This document shows positions 37,246 to 45,567 of a stretch of 64,000 bases of DNA, in pieces. How positions within the stretch are numbered: position 1 is the stretch's first letter; every line of letters starts with the position of its first letter. The position numbers and the translations under genes are program-made. A model generated the notes under the pieces. That model searched no databases. It saw only the letters and a list, made by a program, of their open reading frames with translations, and was not told the DNA's origin. The DNA lies in assembly GCF_900116615.1 (NCBI RefSeq), contig NZ_FPBF01000003.1, forward strand, positions 620,001 to 684,000, written 5' to 3'. The DNA is from Algoriphagus locisalis (GTDB lineage Bacteria > Bacteroidota > Bacteroidia > Cytophagales > Cyclobacteriaceae).

Positions 37246-38565
37246 TTACTCCAACCACTCCGGCTTAGTCGTCACGACCTCAGCTTGAAGCTGGTTTAGA
37301 AGATTATATAATCCAAAGTAAGTTCTATTTACATAAAGTCCATGTCTCGAACCTCGTGCCTGATTAGACTTCTTGAATAGCTTATCATTGGAAACCCGAT
37401 CTCCCAATTCAAAGATTTTCTCGAAGAAACCATCATCTGAGAAGTCAAACTTATCTACATGGAAAGGCTTCCCTAATAGAGAAATCATCTCCTTAAAGAT
37501 AGATTTGAAATACTCCTGCTCCTCAGGTTTATCCTTGTCAGAAATAAATTCCAAGTCGAAGAAAACCTGATCCAATTCACTGTTTTTGACTAAGAGATCT
37601 TTCTTAATGAGAGCAAAATACCCTTCATAGAAATCCTCTGGAATCACTTTTACGCAACCAAAATCAATAATCCCTAATTGATCATTTTCCTGAATGATAA
37701 AATTCCCTGGATGTGGATCCGCATGAACTTGCTTAAGATTATGAACCTGATGGTGATAAAACTCCCATAAAGCCTGCCCTATCTGATTTCTGGAATCCTG
37801 ACTTGGATTAGTAGCCAACCACTCTTTCATGTGTGCACCCTGTATCCAATCCATCGTGATGATACGCTCGGCGCTTAATTCATCATAATAAGTTGGGAAT
37901 TTCAAGTTGGGAATATGGCTGCATTCACCAGAAATCTCTCTCGATCGCTGCACCTCCAGGACATAATCTGTCTCCTCTAACAACTTTTCCTCTACCTCGG
38001 CCATGTAATGATCCAGTTCTTTTTCATTCATATTCAAGATCCTTAAGGCAAATGGCCTTACCAACCTCAAGTCTGAACTCACAGAATCAGCAATTCCAGG
38101 GTATTGGATTTTTACTGCCAACGTTTTCCCATCCAAGGTAGCTTTGTGAACTTGGCCAATCGAAGCGGCATTTACTGCCGAACGAGTAAACGTATCAAAA
38201 ACCTGATCTGGACTTTTACTGAAATATTTCTGGAAGGTTTTCACAACCAGTGGATAAGACAAAGGCGGAGCAGAATACTGTGCCATGGTGAATTTATCCT
38301 GATATGCTCTTGGCAAGAGGTTTTTATCCATTGACATCATCTGCGCTACTTTCAGTGCAGAACCTTTCAGCTGACTAAGTGAAGAGTAAATATCAGTTGC
38401 GTTGTTCTGATGGAGTTCTTCCCTGTCCATTCCAGGATTCACCATTTTCTTGGCGTAATGCTTCACGTAATTCCCTCCTACTTTTGCTCCTGTGGAGATG
38501 AATTTGGCAGCCCGCTGCACTTTTGAGACAGGGATATCCTGCTGCTCGTTTAAGTTATCTGTCAT
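37246..38565 (-). CDS. AarF/ABC1/UbiB kinase family protein
   Basis: A 439-residue atypical kinase of the ABC1 family. Visible motifs are the KxGQ-like segment (LKGSALKVAQMMS, in which the usual KxGQ is KVAQ), an AASIGQVHKATLDGKTLAVKIQYPG nucleotide loop with the invariant Lys, HADPHPGNFII (catalytic loop) and GIIDFGCVK (metal-binding DFG). In other bacteria UbiB-type proteins support isoprenoid quinone synthesis or lipid handling. Bacteroidota use menaquinone, so that role is only a guess. The TetR-type regulator stop is three bases upstream, implying one transcript. Confidence 0.88.
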   Translation of the reverse strand: MTDNLNEQQDIPVSKVQRAAKFISTGAKVGGNYVKHYAKKMVNPGMDREELHQNNATDIYSSLSQLKGSALKVAQMMSMDKNLLPRAYQDKFTMAQYSAPPLSYPLVVKTFQKYFSKSPDQVFDTFTRSAVNAASIGQVHKATLDGKTLAVKIQYPGIADSVSSDLRLVRPFALRILNMNEKELDHYMAEVEEKLLEETDYVLEVQRSREISGECSHIPNLKFPTYYDELSAERIITMDWIQGAHMKEWLATNPSQDSRNQIGQALWEFYHHQVHNLKQVHADPHPGNFIIQENDQLGIIDFGCVKVIPEDFYEGYFALIKKDLLVKNSELDQVFFDLEFISDKDKPEEQEYFKSIFKEMISLLGKPFHVDKFDFSDDGFFEKIFELGDRVSNDKLFKKSNQARGSRHGLYVNRTYFGLYNLLNQLQAEVVTTKPEWLE

Positions 38566-38568
38566 GGC

Positions 38569-39234
38569 TTATTTAGACTGATACATGAATTTGGCAAAAT
38601 CAAGAAATGAATCCAGTGCACTTTTACCCATCAGGTCAAATGCTAAATTCACTGACTTTTCGATCGCTGCATCGGTTTTTTCAAATCTTGGCGATCTGTC
38701 ATCCAGCCAATAACGGAACACAAATCCAACTTGAATCCAAAGTGCCTCATCGTATCTATCCGAAATCACGGGTCTGTTTGCTATCTCTTCAGTCTCTTTC
38801 CCTTCCAAAATAATCTCGCTGGCAAAAGCCTTAAACTTCTCTTTGAACTCAGCTGATTCCTTTGGCAAGGTGACAAAAGATTTTGCCCTATTCTCGTATA
38901 AACTCAGCAAGTAAGATCTGTTCTTTTTCAAGCATTCAATCCATGTAAATAGAAAACTCAAAAACTTTTCCCTAGCGGAATATTCCGAAAATACCCCCTG
39001 CTTTTCGATATCCGCCAAAGTCTCATCAAAAATATCAACGAGGATAGCAGGTTTTATCGCTTCAAAGGAGGTGAAGTAGGTATAGAAATCTTCCTCCTTC
39101 ATCTTCATGTCCTTAGCAAACTTGAAAACTGACTTGGGCATTTCACCATGCTCAAGCACATGATTTTTAAAACTTTCCAAAATCAGCTTTCTATAATCTT
39201 TCTTAGTCGTTTTCTTAACAGTGGTAGATTCCAT
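38569..39234 (-). CDS. TetR-type transcriptional regulator
   Basis: A 221-residue protein with an N-terminal helical DNA-binding-like region (residues ~10-65: YRKLILESFKNHVLEHG then a recognition-helix position near EEDFYTYFTSFEAI) and a helical C-terminal ligand domain containing FLSFLFTWIECLKKNRSYLLSLYENR. The motifs fit TetR regulators with a divergent HTH. It sits three bases upstream of the AarF kinase gene and probably controls that unit, which would make the kinase its main target. The inducer is unknown. Confidence 0.68.
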   Translation of the reverse strand: MESTTVKKTTKKDYRKLILESFKNHVLEHGEMPKSVFKFAKDMKMKEEDFYTYFTSFEAIKPAILVDIFDETLADIEKQGVFSEYSAREKFLSFLFTWIECLKKNRSYLLSLYENRAKSFVTLPKESAEFKEKFKAFASEIILEGKETEEIANRPVISDRYDEALWIQVGFVFRYWLDDRSPRFEKTDAAIEKSVNLAFDLMGKSALDSFLDFAKFMYQSK

Positions 39235-39325
39235 AGTCTTTCTTTTATACTACTCAGTAACAGACAAGAGACACAACAGGTTTAGAAAAAATGAAAAACA
39301 TTTGTGGAAGCACTGCTTAAAAATG

Positions 39326-39402
39326 GTCTGCGAGACAGACAACATTAAAGGCGCTGTTCGAGATTTGTAATCTCGAACTTCTATAGTGGGATTTGTAATC
39401 CC
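39326..39402. repeat. Cluster of three short palindromes (REP-like element)
   Basis: Three adjacent hairpins: GTCTG/CAGAC with a 5-base loop (39326-39340), a perfect ten-base GTTCGAGATT/AATCTCGAAC with loop TGT (39356-39378), and GGGATT/AATCCC again with loop TGT (39388-39402). The shared loop and ATT/AAT closing pairs show that the last two are related. They resemble REP-type intergenic repeats of Bacteroidota, and no transposase gene is nearby. Confidence 0.6.
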
Positions 39403-39474
39403 TCTGAATCAGAAAAGAAATAATCTCAAACTGCTTTTACTTTGACAACTACGTGCCCTCCGCGGCTAAAAAAT

Positions 39475-39501
39475 AAAAAAACCGAAGTTATTAGCTTCGG
39501 T
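39475..39501 (-). terminator. Rho-independent terminator after hslV
   Basis: On the minus strand ACCGAAG/CTTCGGT with a seven-base loop is followed by a T-run, 24 bases after the hslV stop. Confidence 0.8.
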
Positions 39502-39525
39502 TTGCAGTGGTTTAATTACTAGGAA

Positions 39526-40068
39526 TTAGCTTGAGACTTTTTCGATCACCAAGTTATGATTCGTATAAATACAGATATCAGCAGCGATATTTAGACTTTC
39601 TCTCACCATTTCTTCAGCACTAAGATGTGGTGCAAACTGCTTCATTGCTCTGGCGGCTGACTGGGCATACATGCTTCCTGATCCAATTGTGGCTATTTCC
39701 ATATCAGGTTCGATCACATCTCCATTTCCGGAAATAATCAAAATATCATCTTTATCCGCCACGATCATCATCGCTTCCAGCTTAGAAAGCATGCGATCGG
39801 TTCTCCACTCTTTAGCTAACTCAACGGCTGAGCGCTTCATGTTATTACCAAATGCACCTAGCTTTTCCTCAAATTTTTCTAAAAGTGTAAACGCGTCTGC
39901 AGTCGATCCCGCAAAACCTGTCACGATCTTGCCACCCTGCAAAACTCTCAATTTCTTTACACTGCTCTTTGCTACTGTATTTCCTAAAGTCGCTTGACCA
40001 TCTGCTCCTATTACTACCTCTCCATTATGTCTGATCGCAACTACGGTTGTTGATTTTATCTTAGTCAT
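39526..40068 (-). CDS. hslV: ATP-dependent protease subunit HslV
   Basis: This is the proteolytic subunit of the HslUV (ClpQY) protease. About 180 residues from the ATG at 40068, chosen because the longer frame adds 17 residues not found in the family. A short propeptide (MTKIKS) precedes the catalytic N-terminal threonine in [34 protein letters not shown] and [15 protein letters not shown] are family motifs. The ATPase partner hslU is not in the window, although the two are adjacent in many proteobacteria. Confidence 0.95.
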   Translation of the reverse strand: MTKIKSTTVVAIRHNGEVVIGADGQATLGNTVAKSSVKKLRVLQGGKIVTGFAGSTADAFTLLEKFEEKLGAFGNNMKRSAVELAKEWRTDRMLSKLEAMMIVADKDDILIISGNGDVIEPDMEIATIGSGSMYAQSAARAMKQFAPHLSAEEMVRESLNIAADICIYTNHNLVIEKVSS

Positions 40069-40117
40069 GTGCTTGGTTATTGTGTGCTGGATACTTACCA
40101 ATAAACGTACAAAAAGC

Positions 40118-40143
40118 AAAAAGTCCTGAAATCAGGACTTTTT
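40118..40143 (-). terminator. Terminator after the pyruvate dehydrogenase E2 gene
   Basis: A long AT-flanked palindrome (arms at 40118-40129 and 40132-40143, core GTCCTGA/TCAGGAC) lies 18 bases after the minus-strand stop and is followed on that strand by a T-rich stretch. Confidence 0.7.
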
Positions 40144-40160
40144 GGCAGTTTTTAATATTC

Positions 40161-41813
40161 TTAAACCAGTATTCTTACTGGATCTTCGAGTAAGCTTTTC
40201 AAAGTAATCAGGAACGCAGCTCCTACAGAACCATCCACAACTCTGTGGTCACAAGATAAAGTCACCTTCATCACATTACCGACTTGCATCTGGCCATCTT
40301 TTACTACTACCGTTTCCTTTATACCACCAACTGCTAGGATACATGCATCCGGTGGGTTGATGATTGCGGTGAATTCGTCCACTCCGAACATTCCCAAGTT
40401 GGAGATAGTGAAGGTATTTCCTTCCCAATCTTTAGGCTGAAGCTCTTTGTTTTTAGCTTTTCCTCCTAGGCTTTTGGCCTGGGTAGAAATCTGAGAAAGT
40501 GAAAGGCTATCAGTAAATCTGATCACCGGAACCAAAAGTCCCTCATCCACAGCTACTGCCATTCCGATATGGATATGGTCATTGTATCTGATCTTATCTC
40601 CCAGCCAGCTTGAGTTCACTTTAGGATGCTGACGCAAAGCAGCCGCAGTTGCCTTGATCACCATATCGTTAAACGAAATCTTCACCGGAGCGATTTCATT
40701 CATGCTTTTTCTGGCTTCAATCGCCTTGTCCATGTTGATTTCCATGGTCACGTAGAAGTGTGGCGCGCCAAACTTGCTTTCTGCAAGTCTCTTCGCAATC
40801 ACTTTTCTCATCTGAGAAACCTTCTCTTCTTTGAAGCTCTCTACGCCTAGACCTGGAGCTGCAGTTCCTACAGCCTCACCTCCTTGTGGAGCAGCAGCAG
40901 GAACAAAGTTCTCAACGTCCCTCTTTACAACTCTTCCGCCTTCACCAGAACCACTTACCGTACGGATATCTATTCCCTTATCTTCAGCCATTTTCTTAGC
41001 CAAAGGAGATGCTTTCAATCTATCGCCATCCGCAGTAGTCGTAGGTGCGCTACTTGCAGCTGGTGCAGAAGAAGCTTTAGGTGCTTCCTCTTTTTTCTCC
41101 TCTTTCGCAGGTTCTGATTTCTCTTCTGCAGGAGCTTCAGAAGATTCTGATTTTTGAGCTTTCAAAAGTGTTTCGAAATCTGCTCCCTTTTCACCGATGA
41201 CAGCGATCACCCCATCAACAGGAACTGAATCCCCAGCTTCAACTCCTATATATAATAAGGTTCCGTCGTCATAAGACTCCAGTTCCATAGTAGCTTTATC
41301 AGTTTCCACCTCAGCGATGATCTCACCGGATTTCACATCATCACCAACTTTCTTCAACCACGATGCAATCGTTCCCTCTTGCATGGTATCAGACATCTTT
41401 GGCATAGTGATCACGATGGCATTAATGCCTGAGGTGTCAATTTTCTCTTCTGAAGATTCAGATTTGGCTGGTTCAGCCTTTTTCTCTTCTTCTTTCTTCT
41501 CTTCCTTAGGAGTTTCTTCCTTGCTATCTGATTTCGGAGCATCACCACCTTCAAGTAGGTGTTGGTAATCCTCACCTTTCTCTCCGATCACAGCGATCAC
41601 ACCGTTCACAGGCACTGCATCTTTTTCTTTAACTCCAATATATAAAAGCACACCCTCGTCGTAGGATTCAAGCTCCATAGTTGCTTTGTCGGTCTCTACT
41701 TCAGCCAGGATATCACCTGGTTTCACTGAATCTCCAACTTTCTTCAACCATGCAGCAATCACACCTTCTTCCATGGTGTCGCTCATTTTAGGCATTCTTA
41801 TTATTTCGGCCAT
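40161..41813 (-). CDS. pdhC: Dihydrolipoamide acetyltransferase, pyruvate dehydrogenase E2 component
   Basis: E2 core of the pyruvate dehydrogenase complex, which makes acetyl-CoA from pyruvate-derived acetyl groups. The 550 residues hold two lipoyl domains with nearly identical ETDKATMELESY motifs (lipoyl-Lys at 43 and 173), Glu/Lys/Ala-rich flexible linkers, an E1/E3-binding domain near residues 260-300 (SPLAKKMAEDKGID) and the catalytic domain ending with CDHRVVDGSVGAAF (HxxxDG). E1 and E3 are not adjacent. A full-match Bacteroidota promoter lies upstream and a terminator downstream, so it is a single-gene unit. Confidence 0.95.
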   Translation of the reverse strand: MAEIIRMPKMSDTMEEGVIAAWLKKVGDSVKPGDILAEVETDKATMELESYDEGVLLYIGVKEKDAVPVNGVIAVIGEKGEDYQHLLEGGDAPKSDSKEETPKEEKKEEEKKAEPAKSESSEEKIDTSGINAIVITMPKMSDTMQEGTIASWLKKVGDDVKSGEIIAEVETDKATMELESYDDGTLLYIGVEAGDSVPVDGVIAVIGEKGADFETLLKAQKSESSEAPAEEKSEPAKEEKKEEAPKASSAPAASSAPTTTADGDRLKASPLAKKMAEDKGIDIRTVSGSGEGGRVVKRDVENFVPAAAPQGGEAVGTAAPGLGVESFKEEKVSQMRKVIAKRLAESKFGAPHFYVTMEINMDKAIEARKSMNEIAPVKISFNDMVIKATAAALRQHPKVNSSWLGDKIRYNDHIHIGMAVAVDEGLLVPVIRFTDSLSLSQISTQAKSLGGKAKNKELQPKDWEGNTFTISNLGMFGVDEFTAIINPPDACILAVGGIKETVVVKDGQMQVGNVMKVTLSCDHRVVDGSVGAAFLITLKSLLEDPVRILV

Positions 41814-41847
41814 AGGTTATTCCGCGCTAATTCGTTTTTAAAGTGTC

Positions 41848-41879
41848 CAAAAATAGTTTTTATAATGGCTTTATTCAAA
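41848..41879 (-). promoter_or_regulatory. Promoter of the pyruvate dehydrogenase E2 gene
   Basis: The minus strand has TTTG (41879-41876), exactly 20 bases, then TATTTTTG (41855-41848). Both elements fully match the Bacteroidota consensus, 35 bases upstream of the ATG. This is the best promoter match in the window. Confidence 0.7.
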
Positions 41880-41934
41880 TTTAAAACTAGTAATTTCCCC
41901 AAGCATTTCAGCCCTTAAACCCTATCCCCCTGAT

Positions 41935-42894
41935 ATGCCCCTTTTAGAAAACTACTCCTACACCAGACCCAAGTGGCTGTTTAACGGACACTTAGAAACT
42001 ATTTACCCTTCACTTTTCAGGAAAGTTGTAGCCCCTAATCCAGTTAAAGAGAGAATTTTAACAACTGATGGAGATTTTCTTGATTTGGATTGGTATCGCC
42101 AGGGAAAAGCCAAACTTGTCATTATTAGCCATGGTTTGGAAGGAAACAGCACTCGATCCTACATGCTTGGAATGGTGAATTCTTTTTTGAAAAAAGAGTA
42201 TGATGTACTCACCTGGAACTTTAGAAGTTGCAGCGCTGAGATGAACAAACAAGTGATTTTCTATCATTCAGGAGCTACTTACGATCTTGATTTAGTGGTG
42301 CAGCATGTTTATGATGCTTATGAAGAAATCAATTTGGTTGGATTTAGCTTGGGTGGAAATCTGACGCTAAAATATCTGGGAGAAAAAGGAAATAGCCTTT
42401 CTAAAATACATCGTGGTGTAGCCATTTCTGTTCCTTTACACTTAGGAAGTTCATCCAGAAAAATCTCTGAAACCGAAAACACTTTATATTCTAAGCGCTT
42501 TTTGCGAAGCCTGAAAAAGAAAGTAATCGATAAATCTGCTGCTCATCCGGGTCAAATCCCAGTAGAAACTCTAAGAAATATTAAAACTTTGGCTGATTTT
42601 GACGATTTTTTTACTGGGCCTCTTCACGGCTTTGCAGATGCTGAGGAATACTATGAAGTCAATTCTTCTTTGTATTTTCTCGATCAGATAAAAGTCCCAA
42701 CATTGGTCTTAAATGCTCAAAATGACCCTTTTCTGAGTGAAAAATGCTTTCCAACAAAACTTGCCAAAACACTGGATCAGGTCTATTTCGAATTCCCTAA
42801 GCATGGTGGGCATGTAGGTTTCAGTCCGGCAAATTCACAAAAACCTTATTATTCCGAACAGCGGGCAGTTGAATTTATAAGCGCTGTTATCTAA
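41935..42894 (+). CDS. YheT family alpha/beta hydrolase
   Basis: A 319-residue serine hydrolase of the YheT/ABHD1-3 group. Visible parts are the family start RPKWLFNGHLETIYPSLFRK, the oxyanion segment SHGLEGNSTR, the nucleophile elbow GFSLGGN with Ser138, an Asp in LNAQNDPFL and the final His in PKHGGHVGF. Members act on lipid or ester substrates, and the bacterial substrate is not known. It is divergent to the E2 gene and 29 bases upstream of the SRAP gene, so it may lead a small operon. Confidence 0.9.
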   Translation: MPLLENYSYTRPKWLFNGHLETIYPSLFRKVVAPNPVKERILTTDGDFLDLDWYRQGKAKLVIISHGLEGNSTRSYMLGMVNSFLKKEYDVLTWNFRSCSAEMNKQVIFYHSGATYDLDLVVQHVYDAYEEINLVGFSLGGNLTLKYLGEKGNSLSKIHRGVAISVPLHLGSSSRKISETENTLYSKRFLRSLKKKVIDKSAAHPGQIPVETLRNIKTLADFDDFFTGPLHGFADAEEYYEVNSSLYFLDQIKVPTLVLNAQNDPFLSEKCFPTKLAKTLDQVYFEFPKHGGHVGFSPANSQKPYYSEQRAVEFISAVI

Positions 42895-42923
42895 CTTCCT
42901 GCCAATTACAGCGATATAAAATT

Positions 42924-43622
42924 ATGTGTGGACGATATTCCCTTAGCAAGAGTAAAGAAGAACTTGAAGAGCGCTTTCAGGCGGAAATGATGTCAGACCT
43001 GAAACCTAGATATAATATTGCTCCCACACAGCTTGTACCTGTAATCACTTCTCAGAGCCCTAAAGGATTTTCCTTTTTCTACTGGGGAATCACTCCTGAT
43101 TTTGGCAAGAATAGACCGGTATCTCAGAAGCTCATCAATGCAAAAGCGGAGACAGTGAATGAGAAAATCTCTTTCAAAACTGCTTTCAGACAGCGTAGAT
43201 GTATTATTCCAGCAGATGGATTCTATGAATGGAAGCGACTAGGTAAAAAAACTTCCGTTCCGTATAGATTTACCTTACGGGAAGATGAGCTATTTTCTTT
43301 TGCAGGAATATGGGAAGAATACGAATCTGTAAACGGAGAAACCCAGCACACATTTTTAGTCTTAACTACCACTCCAAATTCAGTGGTTTCTGGCGTTCAC
43401 GACCGTATGCCGGTTATTTTTGATAGAAATGCAGAGAAAAAGTGGTTGGACAAATATACCGAGGAAGATGAGCTTCTGACCTTATTAAAACCCTATTCAG
43501 CTGATTCTATGCTGGGCTTTACGGTCTCACCTTTAGTTAATTCTGTACAGAATGACAGTCCTGCAGTAATGCGCAAAACCTCTCCCATGGATCAGCATGG
43601 AAATTACACGCTTTTTGGTTAA
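42924..43622 (+). CDS. SOS response-associated peptidase, SRAP/HMCES (YedK) family
   Basis: A 232-residue protein that forms a DNA-protein crosslink with abasic sites in single-stranded DNA and shields them. The catalytic Cys2 is exposed after Met removal (MCGRYS), and the other conserved parts are YNIAPTQLVPV, the NAKAETVNEK segment, ADGFYEWKR (active-site Glu) and VHDRMPVI (active-site His). Length is standard. It follows the YheT hydrolase by 29 bases. A link to the SOS response rests on family knowledge only; I did not see a LexA box. Confidence 0.95.
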   Translation: MCGRYSLSKSKEELEERFQAEMMSDLKPRYNIAPTQLVPVITSQSPKGFSFFYWGITPDFGKNRPVSQKLINAKAETVNEKISFKTAFRQRRCIIPADGFYEWKRLGKKTSVPYRFTLREDELFSFAGIWEEYESVNGETQHTFLVLTTTPNSVVSGVHDRMPVIFDRNAEKKWLDKYTEEDELLTLLKPYSADSMLGFTVSPLVNSVQNDSPAVMRKTSPMDQHGNYTLFG

Positions 43623-43706
43623 TTCTACCGCTTATCTTAGTCGTCTTTGCTAGAGTAAATTGATCTAGCGATATTGTCAGTCAATTTAAAGAAAACCCAA
43701 ATTGAC

Positions 43707-44705
43707 ATGCAAAAATCCAGGATTCTAGGAGTTGGTCATTATGTACCGGAAAGAAGTGTGACCAATCACGAGCTCTCTGAGATGATGAACACAAATAATG
43801 AGTGGATCGTCGAAAGGACTGGAATAGAATCCAGACATTGGTTTACCCCGGGAGTTGATACCGTCACCAGCATGTCCAAACATGCTTCGGAAATGGCGAT
43901 GGAAAGAGCAGGAGTTAAGCCTGAAGAGATAGATTTCATAGTTTTTGCCACCATCACTCCTGACTATTTTATTCCTGGAAATGGCGTTTTACTACAGCGT
44001 GAATTAGGCATGGGGACTATCGGCGCATTGGATATTAGAAATGCTTGCTCTGGATTTATTTACGCACTATCCATTGCAGATCAGTTTATCAAAACTGGCA
44101 TGTACAAGAAAATACTCGTCGTCGGAGCTGAGATCCAATCTTCAGCTTTAGACAAAAGTGACGAAGGCCGCTCCAGCTCTGTCATTTTTGCGGATGGCGC
44201 AGGCGCTGCTATACTTGGAGCCACTGAATCTGATCAACCTGGAATACTTTCTACCCACCTTCACGCTCAAGGAGAACATGCAGAAGAGTTGTATTGCAAA
44301 GATCCTGGAAGTAGCCGTGAGGTCAGGATTTCTCCAGAACTGATAGAATCTGGCAGTTTCTTTCTGAAAATGAACGGCAATGCGGTTTTCAAACATGCTG
44401 TTGTTCGTTTCATGGAAGTAATAAAAGAGGCACTTGAAGCTAATCAACTGGAACAATCAGCCATAGACTTGCTAGTCCCACATCAGGCGAACCTTCGTAT
44501 TAGTCAATACATCCAAAAGCAACTTGGACTTCCTGATGAAAAAGTATTTAACAATATTATGACTAAAGGAAACACTACTGCTGCTACGATTCCGATCGCA
44601 CTTAGTGAAGCCTGGGAAAATGGTAAAATCAAGGAAGGTGACCTGATTTGCCTGGCAGCTTTTGGTTCAGGCTTTACTTGGGCTTCCGCATTACTTCAGT
44701 GGTAA
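43707..44705 (+). CDS. 3-oxoacyl-[acyl-carrier-protein] synthase III family protein
   Basis: About 332 residues from the ATG at 43707; an upstream in-frame TTG at 43674 would add 11 residues not typical of the family. KAS III starts fatty acid synthesis by joining acyl-CoA with malonyl-ACP. The triad is visible: Cys114 in NACSGFIYA, His259 in VPHQANLRI and Asn289 in KGNTTAATIP. It is not next to plsX or rpmF, where the housekeeping fabH usually lies, so it may be a paralog with a different acyl preference. The next gene's ATG follows its stop directly with no gap, indicating coupling. Confidence 0.88.
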   Translation: MQKSRILGVGHYVPERSVTNHELSEMMNTNNEWIVERTGIESRHWFTPGVDTVTSMSKHASEMAMERAGVKPEEIDFIVFATITPDYFIPGNGVLLQRELGMGTIGALDIRNACSGFIYALSIADQFIKTGMYKKILVVGAEIQSSALDKSDEGRSSSVIFADGAGAAILGATESDQPGILSTHLHAQGEHAEELYCKDPGSSREVRISPELIESGSFFLKMNGNAVFKHAVVRFMEVIKEALEANQLEQSAIDLLVPHQANLRISQYIQKQLGLPDEKVFNNIMTKGNTTAATIPIALSEAWENGKIKEGDLICLAAFGSGFTWASALLQW

Positions 44706-45269
44706 ATGGCAGAGGAATCCAATTCTTTAGACCTTAATCTCTGGCTGAACCGGGAAATCATCCCACGCCAAAACAGGCTAAAAGCTAAATTCTGGAATAT
44801 CCTTTCTGATGTAGGAAATGAAATAGACTTGGAGGCTCTTCTTGAAATTCACCCCAAGAGTCGCGGATTGAAGCTTTCCAAAGGAAATGACCTTTTGGGC
44901 TATCCATATCAGGTTTTGGATTTGATTCGTGATTTTAGCCCGAATGATGGATTGAATATTCGTGTTTTAAACTGGTTTGGTCACGGACTTTTCCTTTTTG
45001 TTCTTATTGGTAAAAATCATTCTAAGGCTCCCTTAATTGAATTAACCCAACAAAACTGGCAATTTGATTTATCAGAATCGCCTTGGGATTATCCTGAAAT
45101 CATTCTGAAAGGAGCGTCGAGTAATTTACCCACTTTAAATGAAGTGGAAAATTCACCTTTTTATCAGTGGCATAAGGTTATAGAAATCAGTTCGGCAACT
45201 GAAATAAAGACCAAAATATTGGATGAACTAATAAATCTAAATCAGATACTTTCAGAAAAAATGGGATAA
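44706..45269 (+). CDS. Hypothetical protein coupled to a KAS III gene
   Basis: A 187-residue protein that I do not recognise. It has no signal peptide or clear membrane helix apart from one hydrophobic stretch (FGHGLFLFVLIG, about residues 92-103). The first third is basic and hydrophilic and the last ~25 residues are probably helical. Its ATG abuts the TAA of the KAS III gene, so translation is likely coupled and a shared pathway is plausible. No catalytic motif stands out. Confidence 0.7.
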   Translation: MAEESNSLDLNLWLNREIIPRQNRLKAKFWNILSDVGNEIDLEALLEIHPKSRGLKLSKGNDLLGYPYQVLDLIRDFSPNDGLNIRVLNWFGHGLFLFVLIGKNHSKAPLIELTQQNWQFDLSESPWDYPEIILKGASSNLPTLNEVENSPFYQWHKVIEISSATEIKTKILDELINLNQILSEKMG

Positions 45270-45382
45270 AGCTGGAATTAACTTATTTTTAAACAGGAAT
45301 CAAATTCCTCCGTAAACTAATCAGATTATCCTTTTTGAAAGATTTCAACTAACCCGTGAAATCTAGACGAAATAAAAACTTT

Positions 45383-45469
45383 ATGAAATCGAGCATAACT
45401 AAAAAGTCACACACTGGCATGAGTATAATCGCTGCGAGATTCCATATAGCCTTTAAAGATCAATTATAA
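45383..45469 (+). CDS. Possible small ORF in leader unit 1 (28 residues)
   Basis: ATG to TAA in one frame gives a 28-residue hydrophilic peptide starting MKSSIT and ending FKDQL. It is the first of three ORFs separated by exactly four bases (ACAT or ACAC after each TAA). I do not recognise the peptide and cannot show that it is translated. Confidence 0.3.
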   Translation: MKSSITKKSHTGMSIIAARFHIAFKDQL

Positions 45470-45473
45470 ACAT

Positions 45474-45563
45474 ATGAAATCGAGCATGACCCAAAGCGAC
45501 ACACAGAGGTATGATTATAATGCTTGCGAAGATTCCATGTGGCCATTAAAAATCAAATTATAA
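45474..45563 (+). CDS. Possible small ORF in leader unit 2 (29 residues)
   Basis: ATG to TAA gives a 29-residue peptide starting MKSSMT and ending LKIKL. Compared with unit 1 it has single-base gaps that shift the frame in the middle and restore it before the stop. So only the ends match between the two peptides. It stops four bases before the YwqK start codon. Confidence 0.3.
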   Translation: MKSSMTQSDTQRYDYNACEDSMWPLKIKL

Positions 45564-45567
45564 ACAC

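Larger units (their letters stand above)
45383..45567 (+). repeat. Diverged tandem duplication of a ~92-base leader
   Basis: Unit 1 (45383-45473, 91 bases) and unit 2 (45474-45567, 94 bases) both begin ATGAAATCGAGCAT and end TTATAAACAT or TTATAAACAC, with roughly three quarters identity by eye between. The next unit boundary is the start of the downstream YwqK gene (ATGAAATAT), so its leader and first codons appear to be part of the repeat. Confidence 0.75.
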
